A stretch of DNA of 64,000 nt. It comes from Paraburkholderia fungorum (GTDB lineage Bacteria > Pseudomonadota > Gammaproteobacteria > Burkholderiales > Burkholderiaceae). Numbering within the stretch: the stretch's first letter is position 1; each line of letters begins with the position of its first letter. Under the pieces are notes generated by a model, which was given only the letters and a program-made list of their open reading frames with translations, did not search any database and had not been told where the DNA came from. Made by a program: the position numbers and the translations under genes. Of this stretch, positions 35,104 through 44,105 are shown piece after piece. The stretch lies in contig NZ_MCAS01000023.1 in the NCBI RefSeq assembly GCF_003610895.1, positions 124,001 to 188,000 of the forward strand, read 5' to 3'.

Positions 35104-35215
35104 GCGCGCGGGTCGGCTGCCGGGCGCGGTTCCGGAACTGGGGAAACGCAAGGGGTGCTTCGCACGCATGGCGTGCAACGCACACTGGGACGATTATTCG
35201 AGGAGTGGCATAAAA

Positions 35216-36358
35216 ATGACAGCGTCAGTCACGATCTTCCACAACGTCGTGTGGTCGCGCCATAAGGGTGTCGTGTTCTCTGCTTTGCATAACATTTCGG
35301 CCTCCGGCGCAATTCGCTACTCGATGGTGCAGATTGCGGATACCGAGCACGACCGTGTCGGCTTTTCCGATGTCGACTATTCGTATCACCGCTATCCGAT
35401 GCAAAAACTGTTCGACGGCTGCTATGAAGATGTGCCGACGATGAAAATGATCGCGCGGCTCACCTGGGAAGTGTTGCGAACCAAGTCGGATCTGATCGTT
35501 CTGCCGGGTTACCACCGTCCCGAGTACTGGGCGATGCTGGCGGCGTGCATCGTGACCGGCAAGCGGCGCGCGGTGTTCTGCGATTCGACCGCGCGCGACC
35601 GGCCGAAGAAATTGCTGACCTCGATTCCGAAGCGCGTGTTCTTTTCGCTGTGCGACGGCTATTTCGGTTTCGGCGAGCGCAGCCGTGAGTATCTGCTGTC
35701 GCTCGGCGCCAAGCGCGACAAGATTTTCGTGCCCTGTCAGGCGGCGGCGCTGCCCGGATCGTTTTCGCCGGAGCGTGCGCTGGTGGAACGGGTTGCGGCG
35801 CGCGCCGGCAATCCTCCAATTTTTCTCTACGTCGGCCGTCTTTCGGAAGAGAAGGGCATCGGCACGCTGATCGAAGCATTCGCCGGCTTGCGGCGCCGTA
35901 TTCCGGCAGCGAAGTTGCGCATTGTCGGCACGGGGCCGATGGCGGACGTACTGCATGCGAAGGTGGCCGACCTTGAGCTGGGCGATGCGGTGACCTTCGC
36001 CGGCAGTTTGCAGGACGAACCGCTTACCCAGGAATACTACGGCGCGACCTGCATGGTGCTGCCGAGCTATAGCGAGCCGTGGGGACTCGTTGTCAACGAG
36101 GCGCTCGCGCATGGCTGTCCGGCGGTGGTCAGCGAGAGTTGCGGCTGTGTGCCGGAACTGGTGATCGATGGTGTGAGCGGCTATGCCTTCACAGCCGGCG
36201 ACGTCGCCGGACTGCAGCGCACCATGCTCAAGGCGATGGAGGCTTTCGCCGACGCGGGCGGCACGGCTCACCGTTGCATGGATGTGATTCGCCGTTTCGA
36301 TCCACCTTCCGCCGCTGCCAATATCGCTCGTGGCTGCGCGCTGATGCTGAGCGACTGA
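35216..36358 (+). CDS. GT4-family glycosyltransferase
   Basis: 380 residues from the ATG at 35216, chosen because AGGAG precedes it and upstream in-frame sequence overlaps fcl. The N-terminal domain (MTASVTIFHNVVWSRHKGVV) is followed by the C-terminal donor domain. This has FLYVGRLSEEKGIGTLIEAF, LRIVGTGPMADVL, VTFAGSLQDEPL and the EX7E motif PSYSEPWGLVVNEALAHGCP. The retaining GT4 fold is clear; donor and acceptor are not. Placed right after gmd-fcl and before a WcaI-like transferase, it could be the fucosyl- or mannosyltransferase of the repeat. Confidence 0.88.
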   Translation: MTASVTIFHNVVWSRHKGVVFSALHNISASGAIRYSMVQIADTEHDRVGFSDVDYSYHRYPMQKLFDGCYEDVPTMKMIARLTWEVLRTKSDLIVLPGYHRPEYWAMLAACIVTGKRRAVFCDSTARDRPKKLLTSIPKRVFFSLCDGYFGFGERSREYLLSLGAKRDKIFVPCQAAALPGSFSPERALVERVAARAGNPPIFLYVGRLSEEKGIGTLIEAFAGLRRRIPAAKLRIVGTGPMADVLHAKVADLELGDAVTFAGSLQDEPLTQEYYGATCMVLPSYSEPWGLVVNEALAHGCPAVVSESCGCVPELVIDGVSGYAFTAGDVAGLQRTMLKAMEAFADAGGTAHRCMDVIRRFDPPSAAANIARGCALMLSD

Positions 36359-36414
36359 CGCGCGGCGCGGGCCGTAGCGTATGAAAAAAGCTCTAACACG
36401 TTCTGGCAGCCACA

Positions 36415-37749
36415 ATGAAGATCCTGATCTACGGCCTCAATTACGCGCCCGAACTGACGGGGGTGGGCAAGTACACGTCGGAAATGGCGGTGCTGCTGGC
36501 CAGCCGTGGCCACGAGGTTCGCGTGGTGTGCGCGCCCCCCTATTACCCTGAGTGGCACGTGGCCGACGACTATGTGGCCTGGCGGTATCAGCGCGAGACG
36601 CGTGACGGCGTGACGATCTGGCGCGCGCCGCTATGGGTGCCGGCGCATCCCAACGGCCTGAAACGGATGCTGCATCTGGCGAGCTTCGCCGCGAGTTCGT
36701 TGCCGCTGCTGGCCCGGCAGATACTGTGGCGGCCCGATGTCGCGATGCTGATCGCGCCGACTTTGATGTGCGCGCCGGCTACGCTGGCGCTTGCGCGTCT
36801 CTCGAGCGCGAGTGCGTGGGTACATATTCAGGACTTCGAGGTCGATGCGGCCTTCGATCTGGGTCTTCTGAAAAGCTCGCGTGTAGCCCGCGTGGCACGC
36901 TGGATCGAAAGCACCTTGCTGCGTCACTTCGATACGGTCTCGTCGATTACGCCGCAGATGAGTTCGCGCGTGGTGCTAAAAGGTGTGGAGCCTGCGCGGG
37001 TGGCGTGCCTGCCCAACTGGGTCGATGTGTCGACCATTTTTCCGCTTTCGCGCGCGAGCGACTACCGGCGCCTGCTAAGTATTCCGGATGACCACAAGGT
37101 GGTGCTGTACTCGGGCAACATGGGCGCGAAGCAGGGTATCGAAACGCTGGCCGATGCGGCGGCATTGCTTGCCGAACGTGCGGACGTGACCTTCGTTTTC
37201 TGCGGCAGCGGCGCGGCGAAGGAGAGTCTGCTGGAGCGTTGCGCGGGACTGACGAATTGCCTATTTATTCCGCTGCAACCGGCGGAACACCTGAACGAGC
37301 TGCTCAATCTCGCCGACATCCATGTGCTGCCGCAACGCGGCGATGCCGCGGATCTGGTGATGCCGTCGAAACTCACCGGCATGTTCGCCAGCGGGCGCGC
37401 CGTGGTGGCCATGGCGCGGCAAGGCACGGGTCTCTACGATGCGGTCTCGCCGCGCGGTGTGGTCGTGCCGCCTGACGACGTCAAGGCGCTGGTCGCGGCG
37501 ATCACGGTGTTGGCGAGCGATCCCGAGCGCCGCGCGGCGCTTGGCAGGGTCGCCCGTGATTACGCGGAACGCGCGCTATCGCCGGAGTCGACCATTGGAA
37601 CCTTTGAGGAGCGGCTCGCGACGCTGGTGCGCGAGTCACGCGGTAGGCGCGCGAAAGTGGAGACGCCGTATTTCGGCACCCCGCGGCCTTCACCCGCCGC
37701 GGCCCGGCCGCACAAGCCGGCCACTACGGAGGAAGCCGCGCCGGATTGA
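36415..37749 (+). CDS. WcaI-like GT4 glycosyltransferase
   Basis: 444 residues with the characteristic WcaI start MKILIYGLNYAPELTGVGKY and RVVCAPPYYPEW. The C-terminal half has VVLYSGNMGAKQGIETLADA, VTFVFCGSGAAKE and VMPSKLTGMFASGRAVVAMA. WcaI is annotated as a fucosyltransferase in colanic-acid clusters. Here the substrate is inferred only. The last 40 residues are Pro/Ala-rich and not conserved-looking. It ends 31 bp from the convergent secreted protein gene. Confidence 0.88.
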   Translation: MKILIYGLNYAPELTGVGKYTSEMAVLLASRGHEVRVVCAPPYYPEWHVADDYVAWRYQRETRDGVTIWRAPLWVPAHPNGLKRMLHLASFAASSLPLLARQILWRPDVAMLIAPTLMCAPATLALARLSSASAWVHIQDFEVDAAFDLGLLKSSRVARVARWIESTLLRHFDTVSSITPQMSSRVVLKGVEPARVACLPNWVDVSTIFPLSRASDYRRLLSIPDDHKVVLYSGNMGAKQGIETLADAAALLAERADVTFVFCGSGAAKESLLERCAGLTNCLFIPLQPAEHLNELLNLADIHVLPQRGDAADLVMPSKLTGMFASGRAVVAMARQGTGLYDAVSPRGVVVPPDDVKALVAAITVLASDPERRAALGRVARDYAERALSPESTIGTFEERLATLVRESRGRRAKVETPYFGTPRPSPAAARPHKPATTEEAAPD

Positions 37750-37780
37750 TCCGGCACGCGGCCATTTCATGAATGCGATA

Positions 37781-38287
37781 TCACCACGGGGACTTGTAGA
37801 CGGCGTGCTTGCCTGGCGCATATGGATCGGCGTACGTGGATCTTGCCGCGCCATCGGGCATCAGACCGTCGACTGCATTGGGCCCGCCTGGCTGGCCGGC
37901 CACGCGCACTTTGCCGTTGGCGCCGGCGGGCAGCTTGTTGTTGCGTTGGGCTTTGCCGAGCGCCGGTTGCGCGCCTTGTCCGCCCAGCACGGTCATGCGC
38001 TGTTCGTCGAGCAACGCGGCTTGCTGGGCGTCGGCGGTATTGCCCTGTTGTGCGTCTGGCGAGCCGTAATCGCGCGGGGCACCGAGCAAATCGGCTTCGC
38101 TCTTGCGATGAGCCACACCTGGTTTCGCGGGGGCTGCCGCAGGGGGCGTGCCGTAGCTGGTCGAAGCCGTGGCGGCGAGGACCGGCGCCGCGGGCGCGGG
38201 TGCCGCGTTCTGCGCGAGCGCCGGTGCGGCATAGGCGGCCATGACGAGAAAGAGCGAGGTGCTTGTTTGCCGAAACGAGATGGTCAT
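37781..38287 (-). CDS. Secreted Ala/Pro-rich protein of unknown function
   Basis: 168 residues with a clear signal peptide (SLFLVMAAYAAPALAQ) and a low-complexity Ala/Pro/Gly body. The pattern SEADLLGAPRDYGSPDAQQ lies in the middle and YADPYAPGKHAVYKSPW at the end. No catalytic motifs or membrane segments. It is the only opposite-strand gene interrupting the stretch from the regulator to the GMC oxidoreductase. I do not recognise a family. A periplasmic or matrix structural role is possible but unsupported. Confidence 0.7.
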   Translation of the reverse strand: MTISFRQTSTSLFLVMAAYAAPALAQNAAPAPAAPVLAATASTSYGTPPAAAPAKPGVAHRKSEADLLGAPRDYGSPDAQQGNTADAQQAALLDEQRMTVLGGQGAQPALGKAQRNNKLPAGANGKVRVAGQPGGPNAVDGLMPDGAARSTYADPYAPGKHAVYKSPW

Positions 38288-38463
38288 CGGGTGCCCCAGG
38301 AAGATGCGGTCGCAATAGAGCTATCGTGCGCCAAGCGGCACGCGCGTAGCCGCCAAAACGCTTGCCCAGGCGGCCATCAAGCCAGATTCATTAAGGACTC
38401 GAAACATAATGTAAGAAGGATGCATGGGTATCCCGAGTCCCGTTCGTGCTCCGGAGAAAACTG

Positions 38464-39084
38464 ATGGGTAACGTTGCCGACGATCCGCAGATCGGGCGTA
38501 CGCCGCAAGCCGAAGGCGCGCGCGAGGATGGCCGCGTCATCGATCTGAGCGCGGCGGGAAAAGGAAACTATCGTGCAAAGCGCGGTGCCCTGATCGAACT
38601 CATCTGGTTCGTAGTGGAAGCCTGCGTGATCAACAACAAGCTGCTGCCGCTCTCGTCGGTCCGGGTGGCGCTATTGCGCCTGTTCGGCGCGAAGATCGGC
38701 ACAGGTTGCCGCTTCGTGCATCCATTGCGTGTGAAGTCGCCCTGGAATCTGGAGGTGGGCGATAACTGCTGGTTCGGTGTCGACGTCTGGATCTACAACC
38801 AGGCGCTGATTCACATTGGATCGAATGTGTGCATTTCGCAGGGTACGTTCCTGAGCGCCGGCTCTCACGACATGAGCACGACGATGGATCTGCGCGTGGC
38901 GCCGATCGTGATCGAAGACGGCGTGTGGATCACCTCGAAATGCGTTGTGCAGATGGGGGTGACGATCGGCCGGTCGGCGGTGGTGACGCCGTTGTCCGTC
39001 GTGCATCGTTCGCTCGATGCCGAGGGCGTGTATGGCGGCAATCCATGCCGCTTTATCCGGAACCGTTTTGATTCCGTGACCTGA
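38464..39084 (+). CDS. WcaF-type sugar O-acetyltransferase
   Basis: 206 residues from ATG 38464 (CCGGAGAA upstream). Left-handed beta-helix acyltransferase with hexapeptide repeats (IGTGCRFVHPLRVKSPWNLE, IGSNVCISQGTFLSAG). The WcaF signature is GDNCWFGVDVWIYN; SHDMSTTMDLRVAPIVIEDG and the C-terminal GNPCRFIRNR follow. A short charged N-terminal extension precedes the family domain. It would acetylate a sugar of the lipid-linked repeat in the cytosol. WcaF modifies fucose in colanic acid, which fits the gmd-fcl context. Confidence 0.9.
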   Translation: MGNVADDPQIGRTPQAEGAREDGRVIDLSAAGKGNYRAKRGALIELIWFVVEACVINNKLLPLSSVRVALLRLFGAKIGTGCRFVHPLRVKSPWNLEVGDNCWFGVDVWIYNQALIHIGSNVCISQGTFLSAGSHDMSTTMDLRVAPIVIEDGVWITSKCVVQMGVTIGRSAVVTPLSVVHRSLDAEGVYGGNPCRFIRNRFDSVT

Positions 39085-39312
39085 AGCACAGATATAGAAC
39101 CGCAGCGTTTGTATGCTGAGGAGGCCAGTCGTTGACAAGCCGGAATGTCGGCGGCCGCAATGGGATTGTCGATCGATACTTTGGATCGTCACCCGCGGCG
39201 ATGCCGGTCGGGCGTTTGTTCACGACATGTGCGTGGTTTGCTTGCCAGCCCCGGTTGGATGAGTAGCCGGATTGACGCACTCAGAAATGCATGAAGAAGA
39301 TGGGGAGTAGGG

Positions 39313-41055
39313 ATGTTTATCGATACTCGCACTGTTCAACACAACACGACCATTGAAACGACGGTCTGCATTATCGGCGGAGGTGTCGCCGGCATTACGC
39401 TTGCACTGGAGATGTCGAGGGCCGGGGTCGACACCTGCATGCTCGAAAGCGGGGGCTTCGGGCCTGATGACGAAACCCGCGATCTCTATCGCGGCGAAAA
39501 CGTCGGGCTTCCCTATTCGTTCGCGGACGGCTCGCGCAGCCGCTACTTCGGTGGCAGCAGCAACTGCTGGGGCGGCTGGTGCCGCCCGCTCGATCCGTGG
39601 GACTTCGAGAAGCGTGACTGGATTCCCCATAGCGGCTGGCCATTCGGTCTCGAGGAACTGGCGCCGTACTACGCGCGCACCCATGAACTGCTGAAGCTCG
39701 GTCCGCAGAATTTCGACCCCGCCTACTGGGAGCGCGAAATCGGCCGCCATGACGTGCGCCGCATCCCGCTCGCAACCGGCGATATGCGCGATACCGTCGC
39801 GCAGTTCAGTCCACCGGTGCGTTTCGGCAAAGCCTATCGCGACGAGTTGCAGCGCTCGGCGCGGGTGCGCGTGTTCCTGTATGCGAACGTTCAGAACATC
39901 GACGCCGATCCGCAGGGCACCTCTGTTTCACGGCTGCAGGTGGCCACGATCAGCGGCCGCAAGATGACCGTGACCGCGAAAATTTTCGTGCTGGCCACGG
40001 GTGGTATTGAGAATGCGCGTCTGTTGCTTGCTTCGAACAACGTGCAGGCGGCCGGTCTCGGCAACGGCAACGATCTGGTGGGCCGCTATTTCATGGATCA
40101 TCCGCGGATGATGTGTGGGAAAGTGCGGTTCCGTCCGGGCAATGCCCGCAACAAACTGTATGACATCAAGTATCACTATCAGAATGCTGCGGTGTCGGCG
40201 CATGGCACGAAGATATCGTCGCAGTTCGCGCCGAAGCAGGAACTGATGGAGCGCGAGAAGCTGCTGAATTCACGCGTGTGGCTCTATTCGCGCTGGTACG
40301 GCGAAGGCACTGCGGGATCCGAGGCGCTGATCCACTGCAAGGAAGCGCTGTTGCAGAAGGACCAGCCGGGCCGCAGCCTGAAAACCGATGTCGCGACGAT
40401 GATCGCTCACCCGCTGCACACCGTCGGCTACGGCCTGACACGGCTGCTGCAATGGCCGGTGCTGATTACGGACGTGACCTTGCAGGCCATTGTCGAGGCG
40501 GTGCCCGATCCGGATAGCCGGGTCACGCTGTCGGCCGATAAACGGGACCGGTTCGGCATGCCGCGTGTGAAGGTGGAGTGGCGGCTGGGCGAACAGGTGC
40601 AGCGCACTTTCGACAAGACGTTCGCCTTGCTCGCACAGGAGTTGCGGATGGCCGGGATTGCGGACGTCGAACTCGACGCGCCGCTCGAAGGCCGGAGCTG
40701 GCCGGCGAAGCTGGAGGGCACGTGGCACCACATGGGCACCACGCGCATGCACGATTCGCCGCGTGAAGGCGTGGTCGACCGCGATTGCAAGGTACATGGG
40801 ATGAGCAATCTCTATGTGGCGGGCAGCTCGGTGTTTCCGACCGTCGGCGCCAACTTTCCGACCATCACGATCGCCGCGCTTGCACTGCGTCTCGCGGGTC
40901 ACCTGGTGCGGCAACTCGATGTGCCGGATATCGTCGGCCATACGCGAAACGATGCGGCCAACAGTTCCCTGATGTCGATTCAGACGCAGCAGCCGCAGGT
41001 CGAAACTTTGCCGATCGCAGCGGCGAGCTTGACGCCGTTGATGAAGGAGCAGTGA
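39313..41055 (+). CDS. GMC-family FAD-dependent oxidoreductase
   Basis: 580 residues, ribosome site GGGGAG. The FAD-binding Rossmann motif CIIGGGVAGITLALEM lies near residue 19 and the GMC stretch RYFGGSSNCWGGWCRPL near 77. The C-terminal block has HHMGTTRMH (about 472-480) and VGANFPTITIAALAL (about 510), matching the His and Asn of pyranose-2-oxidase-type active sites. Family members oxidise sugars and alcohols; no signal peptide is seen, so it would act in the cytosol. Its placement among acyltransferase and glycosyltransferase genes suggests oxidation of an EPS sugar or precursor. No such step occurs in colanic or cepacian pathways. Substrate unknown. Confidence 0.88.
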   Translation: MFIDTRTVQHNTTIETTVCIIGGGVAGITLALEMSRAGVDTCMLESGGFGPDDETRDLYRGENVGLPYSFADGSRSRYFGGSSNCWGGWCRPLDPWDFEKRDWIPHSGWPFGLEELAPYYARTHELLKLGPQNFDPAYWEREIGRHDVRRIPLATGDMRDTVAQFSPPVRFGKAYRDELQRSARVRVFLYANVQNIDADPQGTSVSRLQVATISGRKMTVTAKIFVLATGGIENARLLLASNNVQAAGLGNGNDLVGRYFMDHPRMMCGKVRFRPGNARNKLYDIKYHYQNAAVSAHGTKISSQFAPKQELMEREKLLNSRVWLYSRWYGEGTAGSEALIHCKEALLQKDQPGRSLKTDVATMIAHPLHTVGYGLTRLLQWPVLITDVTLQAIVEAVPDPDSRVTLSADKRDRFGMPRVKVEWRLGEQVQRTFDKTFALLAQELRMAGIADVELDAPLEGRSWPAKLEGTWHHMGTTRMHDSPREGVVDRDCKVHGMSNLYVAGSSVFPTVGANFPTITIAALALRLAGHLVRQLDVPDIVGHTRNDAANSSLMSIQTQQPQVETLPIAAASLTPLMKEQ

Positions 41056-41066
41056 AGTGCGAGGAA

Positions 41067-41092
41067 GACAGCGCGCCACGCGGCGCGCTGTC
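41067..41092. terminator. Perfect 11-bp hairpin between convergent genes
   Basis: GACAGCGCGCC (41067-41077) pairs with GGCGCGCTGTC (41082-41092) around ACGC. It lies between the stops at 41055 (+) and 41091 (-) and overlaps the latter stop codon. Confidence 0.7.
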
Positions 41093-42326
41093 ACTGGCCC
41101 GGCTGGGTGTGTGGCTGGGTATGCGGTTGCGTTCCACGCAGCGCGGTGAGCGTGGTTTCGCGCGTTGCGCCGGTGCCGCCGTGCGTTTCCAGCAGTGCGG
41201 TCAATGCACTGACCATGGTTTCGATCCGGAAGCGTGCTTCGAAAGTGCGGCTCGCCTGAGCGCGCATGGCGGCGCGCGCGGTGTCGTCGAGTTCGAGCCA
41301 GCGCACGAGATTCTTTTCCGTCCCGTCGACCGTGTCAGCGGCAACCATTCCCGCGCCATCCGCTTCGATTTCACGCCACACGTTCACCTTGTCGGAGATT
41401 AGCGCGGGCAGTCCGCAGCCGAGGGCCTCGGCAACCGCCACGCCGAAATTCTCCTGATGCGAGGGCAGAACGAACACGTCGCTTGCGTGAAACGCGCCCC
41501 ACTTGAGATCGCCCTGCAGCATGCCCGGCAGGCTGATGCGCTGCGCAATGCCGGCCGCCTGAGCCTGCGCGCGCAGGCTTGTCACCCAACCCGTCTCGTC
41601 GGGACCCGCGATCACGAGATGCAGCGACTGATCGCGGCCGGCGACGCGTGCGAACGCGTCGATCAGCAGATCGCAGCCCTTCTTCGCATGCACGCGGCCG
41701 AGAAACAGCACGATGCGTTTGCCGCGCAGGCCGGGAACGGCCCGCAGGAACGCTTCGCGCAAAGGGGCGGCTTCAAGCGGCGGCACGGTCGTACCGTACG
41801 GCACGATTTGTTCGTGTGCGCGGTATAGCCAGAACGATTGACGCGCGCGCGTGCGCTCTTCCTCGGTCGTAAAGACGACGGCGCGTGCGTCACGCAGTAC
41901 CCGGTATTCGGCCCATGGCCAGTACAGCCACTTCTTCAGATGTTTGAGCGGGTAAGCCTGCTTGAACCATGGGTCGAGCATGCCGTGCGTGTAGACGTAG
42001 TAGGGCACGCCGCTTTTGCGCAAGGCTTTCCATGCCGCAAAACCGTGGTATTGCCACAAACCGTGCACGATGACCGCGTCGAACCGGTTTGCGTTGGCGG
42101 CGATCCACGGCGCGAGTTGCGCGCTGTAACTGTAGCGGCTGTTGACAGGCCCGAAAGCGTGGACCGGAAACGGAAAGGTGGCGAGGTAGGCGTCGCCGGG
42201 GGCATCGCAGGTGGCCACTTCGATGTGGTGCCCGGCGTCTTGCATCGCCATGCCGCTGCGGCGCACGCCTTCAACCGGACCGCCGGCGCGCGGATCGACG
42301 CTGGCAAGCAGATGGAGAATTTTCAT
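41091..42326 (-). CDS. GT4-family glycosyltransferase
   Basis: 411 residues beginning MKILHLLASVDPRAGGPVEG, the standard GT4 acceptor-side loop. The donor domain has RIVLFLGRVHAKKGCDLLID, LVIAGPDETGW, ISLPGMLQGDLKWGAF and LPSHQENFGVAVAEALGCGLP. The last residues are a short repeat (TQPHTQPHTQPGQ) that looks like a recent low-complexity extension. It overlaps the stop of the wzy-like gene by ATGA, so translation is probably coupled. Probable EPS repeat-unit transferase. Confidence 0.9.
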   Translation of the reverse strand: MKILHLLASVDPRAGGPVEGVRRSGMAMQDAGHHIEVATCDAPGDAYLATFPFPVHAFGPVNSRYSYSAQLAPWIAANANRFDAVIVHGLWQYHGFAAWKALRKSGVPYYVYTHGMLDPWFKQAYPLKHLKKWLYWPWAEYRVLRDARAVVFTTEEERTRARQSFWLYRAHEQIVPYGTTVPPLEAAPLREAFLRAVPGLRGKRIVLFLGRVHAKKGCDLLIDAFARVAGRDQSLHLVIAGPDETGWVTSLRAQAQAAGIAQRISLPGMLQGDLKWGAFHASDVFVLPSHQENFGVAVAEALGCGLPALISDKVNVWREIEADGAGMVAADTVDGTEKNLVRWLELDDTARAAMRAQASRTFEARFRIETMVSALTALLETHGGTGATRETTLTALRGTQPHTQPHTQPGQ

Positions 42327-43813
42327 CGGACGAATTTCGGTCGATTGATGCTTCGCGGCGACGCCGTGCGCGGCACGAGGGCGCCGATCTGGCTGGAACC
42401 GGAGGTGGCGGCCGCCCGCGACATGCCGAGCGTCGTCGCTAGATCGGCGCGGCCCATGCCGGGTTGGATTCTGCCCGGCAATTCAGGCATGGCGACCGCG
42501 CGCATCCGTGGTGGCGTGCGCACGCGTTTGACCCGCGCCGGCAGCGCGCGCTGCAAGCGGGCGTGCGTGGCGATCATCAGACCGAGCGCGACGCCGAATA
42601 CCAGCCCCGAGAAACGCGGCCCGAGCGGATTGCCGCCGATCGAGGTGGCGGGCAGCGCGGCAAACAGCATGATGGCGCGCCCTAGCACCGGGAGCATGGG
42701 TGCGTCGGGCACCACCGAGCGCCAATAGCGGTATGAGAAGAAGCAGATTGCCAGGGCGGCGAGTGTCGCCAGCGGCATGGCAATGCCGAACAGCAGTCCG
42801 CCCGCGAAGAACTGATAGACCCAGAAGTTGTGACCGGCTGCCCATTCGTTGATCGCGTAGAAGTCTTTCTCGCTGATCTGGCCGGCGAGGTCCGGCAGGT
42901 AGGCGGGCGAGTAGCGATAGTAGTGACCGTAGCCCGCGCCGAACAGCAGCGTTTCCGGTGCCGCCGTTACCTGGTCGTACTGATCGCGCATCTCGGCGAG
43001 CCGGGTGATGGTCGTCGGGTCTTTGCCGGTGACGGTTTCCTCCGACGCAAAGATGCGCTGCGTCCAGTGCTCGGCGACAGTCGGAATGCTCAGCGCCGCG
43101 ATGCAGGCCACACCGGCCAGCACCGCGCCGACGACCACGGTACGTGCGGCCGCGCGCCAGATCTGCTGGATCGACGGCGCGGACAGCGCCATGGCGACCA
43201 GAAACAGCAAGACGGTACCGACCAGCAAACTGCGCGTGACACTCAGTAACTCGACGATCACACTGCCGGCGAATACGGCAAGGGTAAAAAAGGAAAAACG
43301 TTTGGCAACGAGGAATTCGTGCAGCAGCACGCCTTGCAACCCGAGCAGCGTGACGGAGATGATGCGAAAGCGCACGTCGTCGAGATCGCCACCCGTCACC
43401 ATGCCGTACACGAAGGTGAAGACCAGACTGATCACGTTGGCGACGAACAGCGCTTTCTCGAACTGCGAGATTCTGTATTCGCTCCATGGACGGCAGGCCA
43501 CGAGGTAGCCGAGCAGGAACAGCGCGAACGGCAGCAGCACGCGCAAATAGTTACCGGTGTCGTTGTCCTGAACGAGCTGGGCGACGATGCTGCCGAGCAC
43601 GCACAGCAGGAGACTGAAAGTGATCACCGAGCGCAGGCGCGAGCGCTCGCGAAAGCGTGGCGCGATCAGCACGAGGGCGAGCCCCGCGGCGATGGCCGGA
43701 ATGACCAGCGCGGACTGCGCAAAGTGAGTTACGTTGGCGTCGGTCGCTTTGTAGTCGAAGGCAAGCGGTAACAGAAAAAACCATATCCAGAGCGTCGCAT
43801 ACTGGTGGCGCAT
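42323..43813 (-). CDS. wzy: Wzy-type polysaccharide polymerase (O-antigen ligase/polymerase superfamily)
   Basis: 496 residues from the ATG at 43813, chosen for the GGGGAGGA site just upstream. Ten to twelve membrane helices, starting RHQYATLWIWFFLLPLAFDY. A large periplasmic loop of roughly 90 residues (about 265-355) contains RLAEMRDQYDQV and LLFGAGYGHYYRYSPAY, as in Wzy/WaaL proteins. Sequence conservation in Wzy is low, so the call rests on topology, loop and context: wza, wzc and wzx are present and no other polymerase candidate is. The C-terminal tail is basic and proline-rich. Confidence 0.82.
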   Translation of the reverse strand: MRHQYATLWIWFFLLPLAFDYKATDANVTHFAQSALVIPAIAAGLALVLIAPRFRERSRLRSVITFSLLLCVLGSIVAQLVQDNDTGNYLRVLLPFALFLLGYLVACRPWSEYRISQFEKALFVANVISLVFTFVYGMVTGGDLDDVRFRIISVTLLGLQGVLLHEFLVAKRFSFFTLAVFAGSVIVELLSVTRSLLVGTVLLFLVAMALSAPSIQQIWRAAARTVVVGAVLAGVACIAALSIPTVAEHWTQRIFASEETVTGKDPTTITRLAEMRDQYDQVTAAPETLLFGAGYGHYYRYSPAYLPDLAGQISEKDFYAINEWAAGHNFWVYQFFAGGLLFGIAMPLATLAALAICFFSYRYWRSVVPDAPMLPVLGRAIMLFAALPATSIGGNPLGPRFSGLVFGVALGLMIATHARLQRALPARVKRVRTPPRMRAVAMPELPGRIQPGMGRADLATTLGMSRAAATSGSSQIGALVPRTASPRSINRPKFVR

Positions 43814-44105
43814 TGCTGATTCCTCCCCGTGCTGTCGATCCGCCATCGGTCCGTGGTAGACGGTCTCGCATCGGGTCATTGTCCGGGAATCTGGCGGCCT
43901 GAATGTTCGGTATACCCGGTTTCGTCGCGCATTACCTGGGTTCTGGCGACGGTGGCAAGAGCGGTCTCTGCAAGATGCGCACACACTTGCTCATGTTGTC
44001 GTCCAATGCCTTGATGTTGGCGCGCACGCACGCTTGGCGCCACCGAAGATGCAAAAAGGGCCATGCAGGGACATACGCCCGCGAAAGGCGACAGGGGAGA
44101 AAAAC

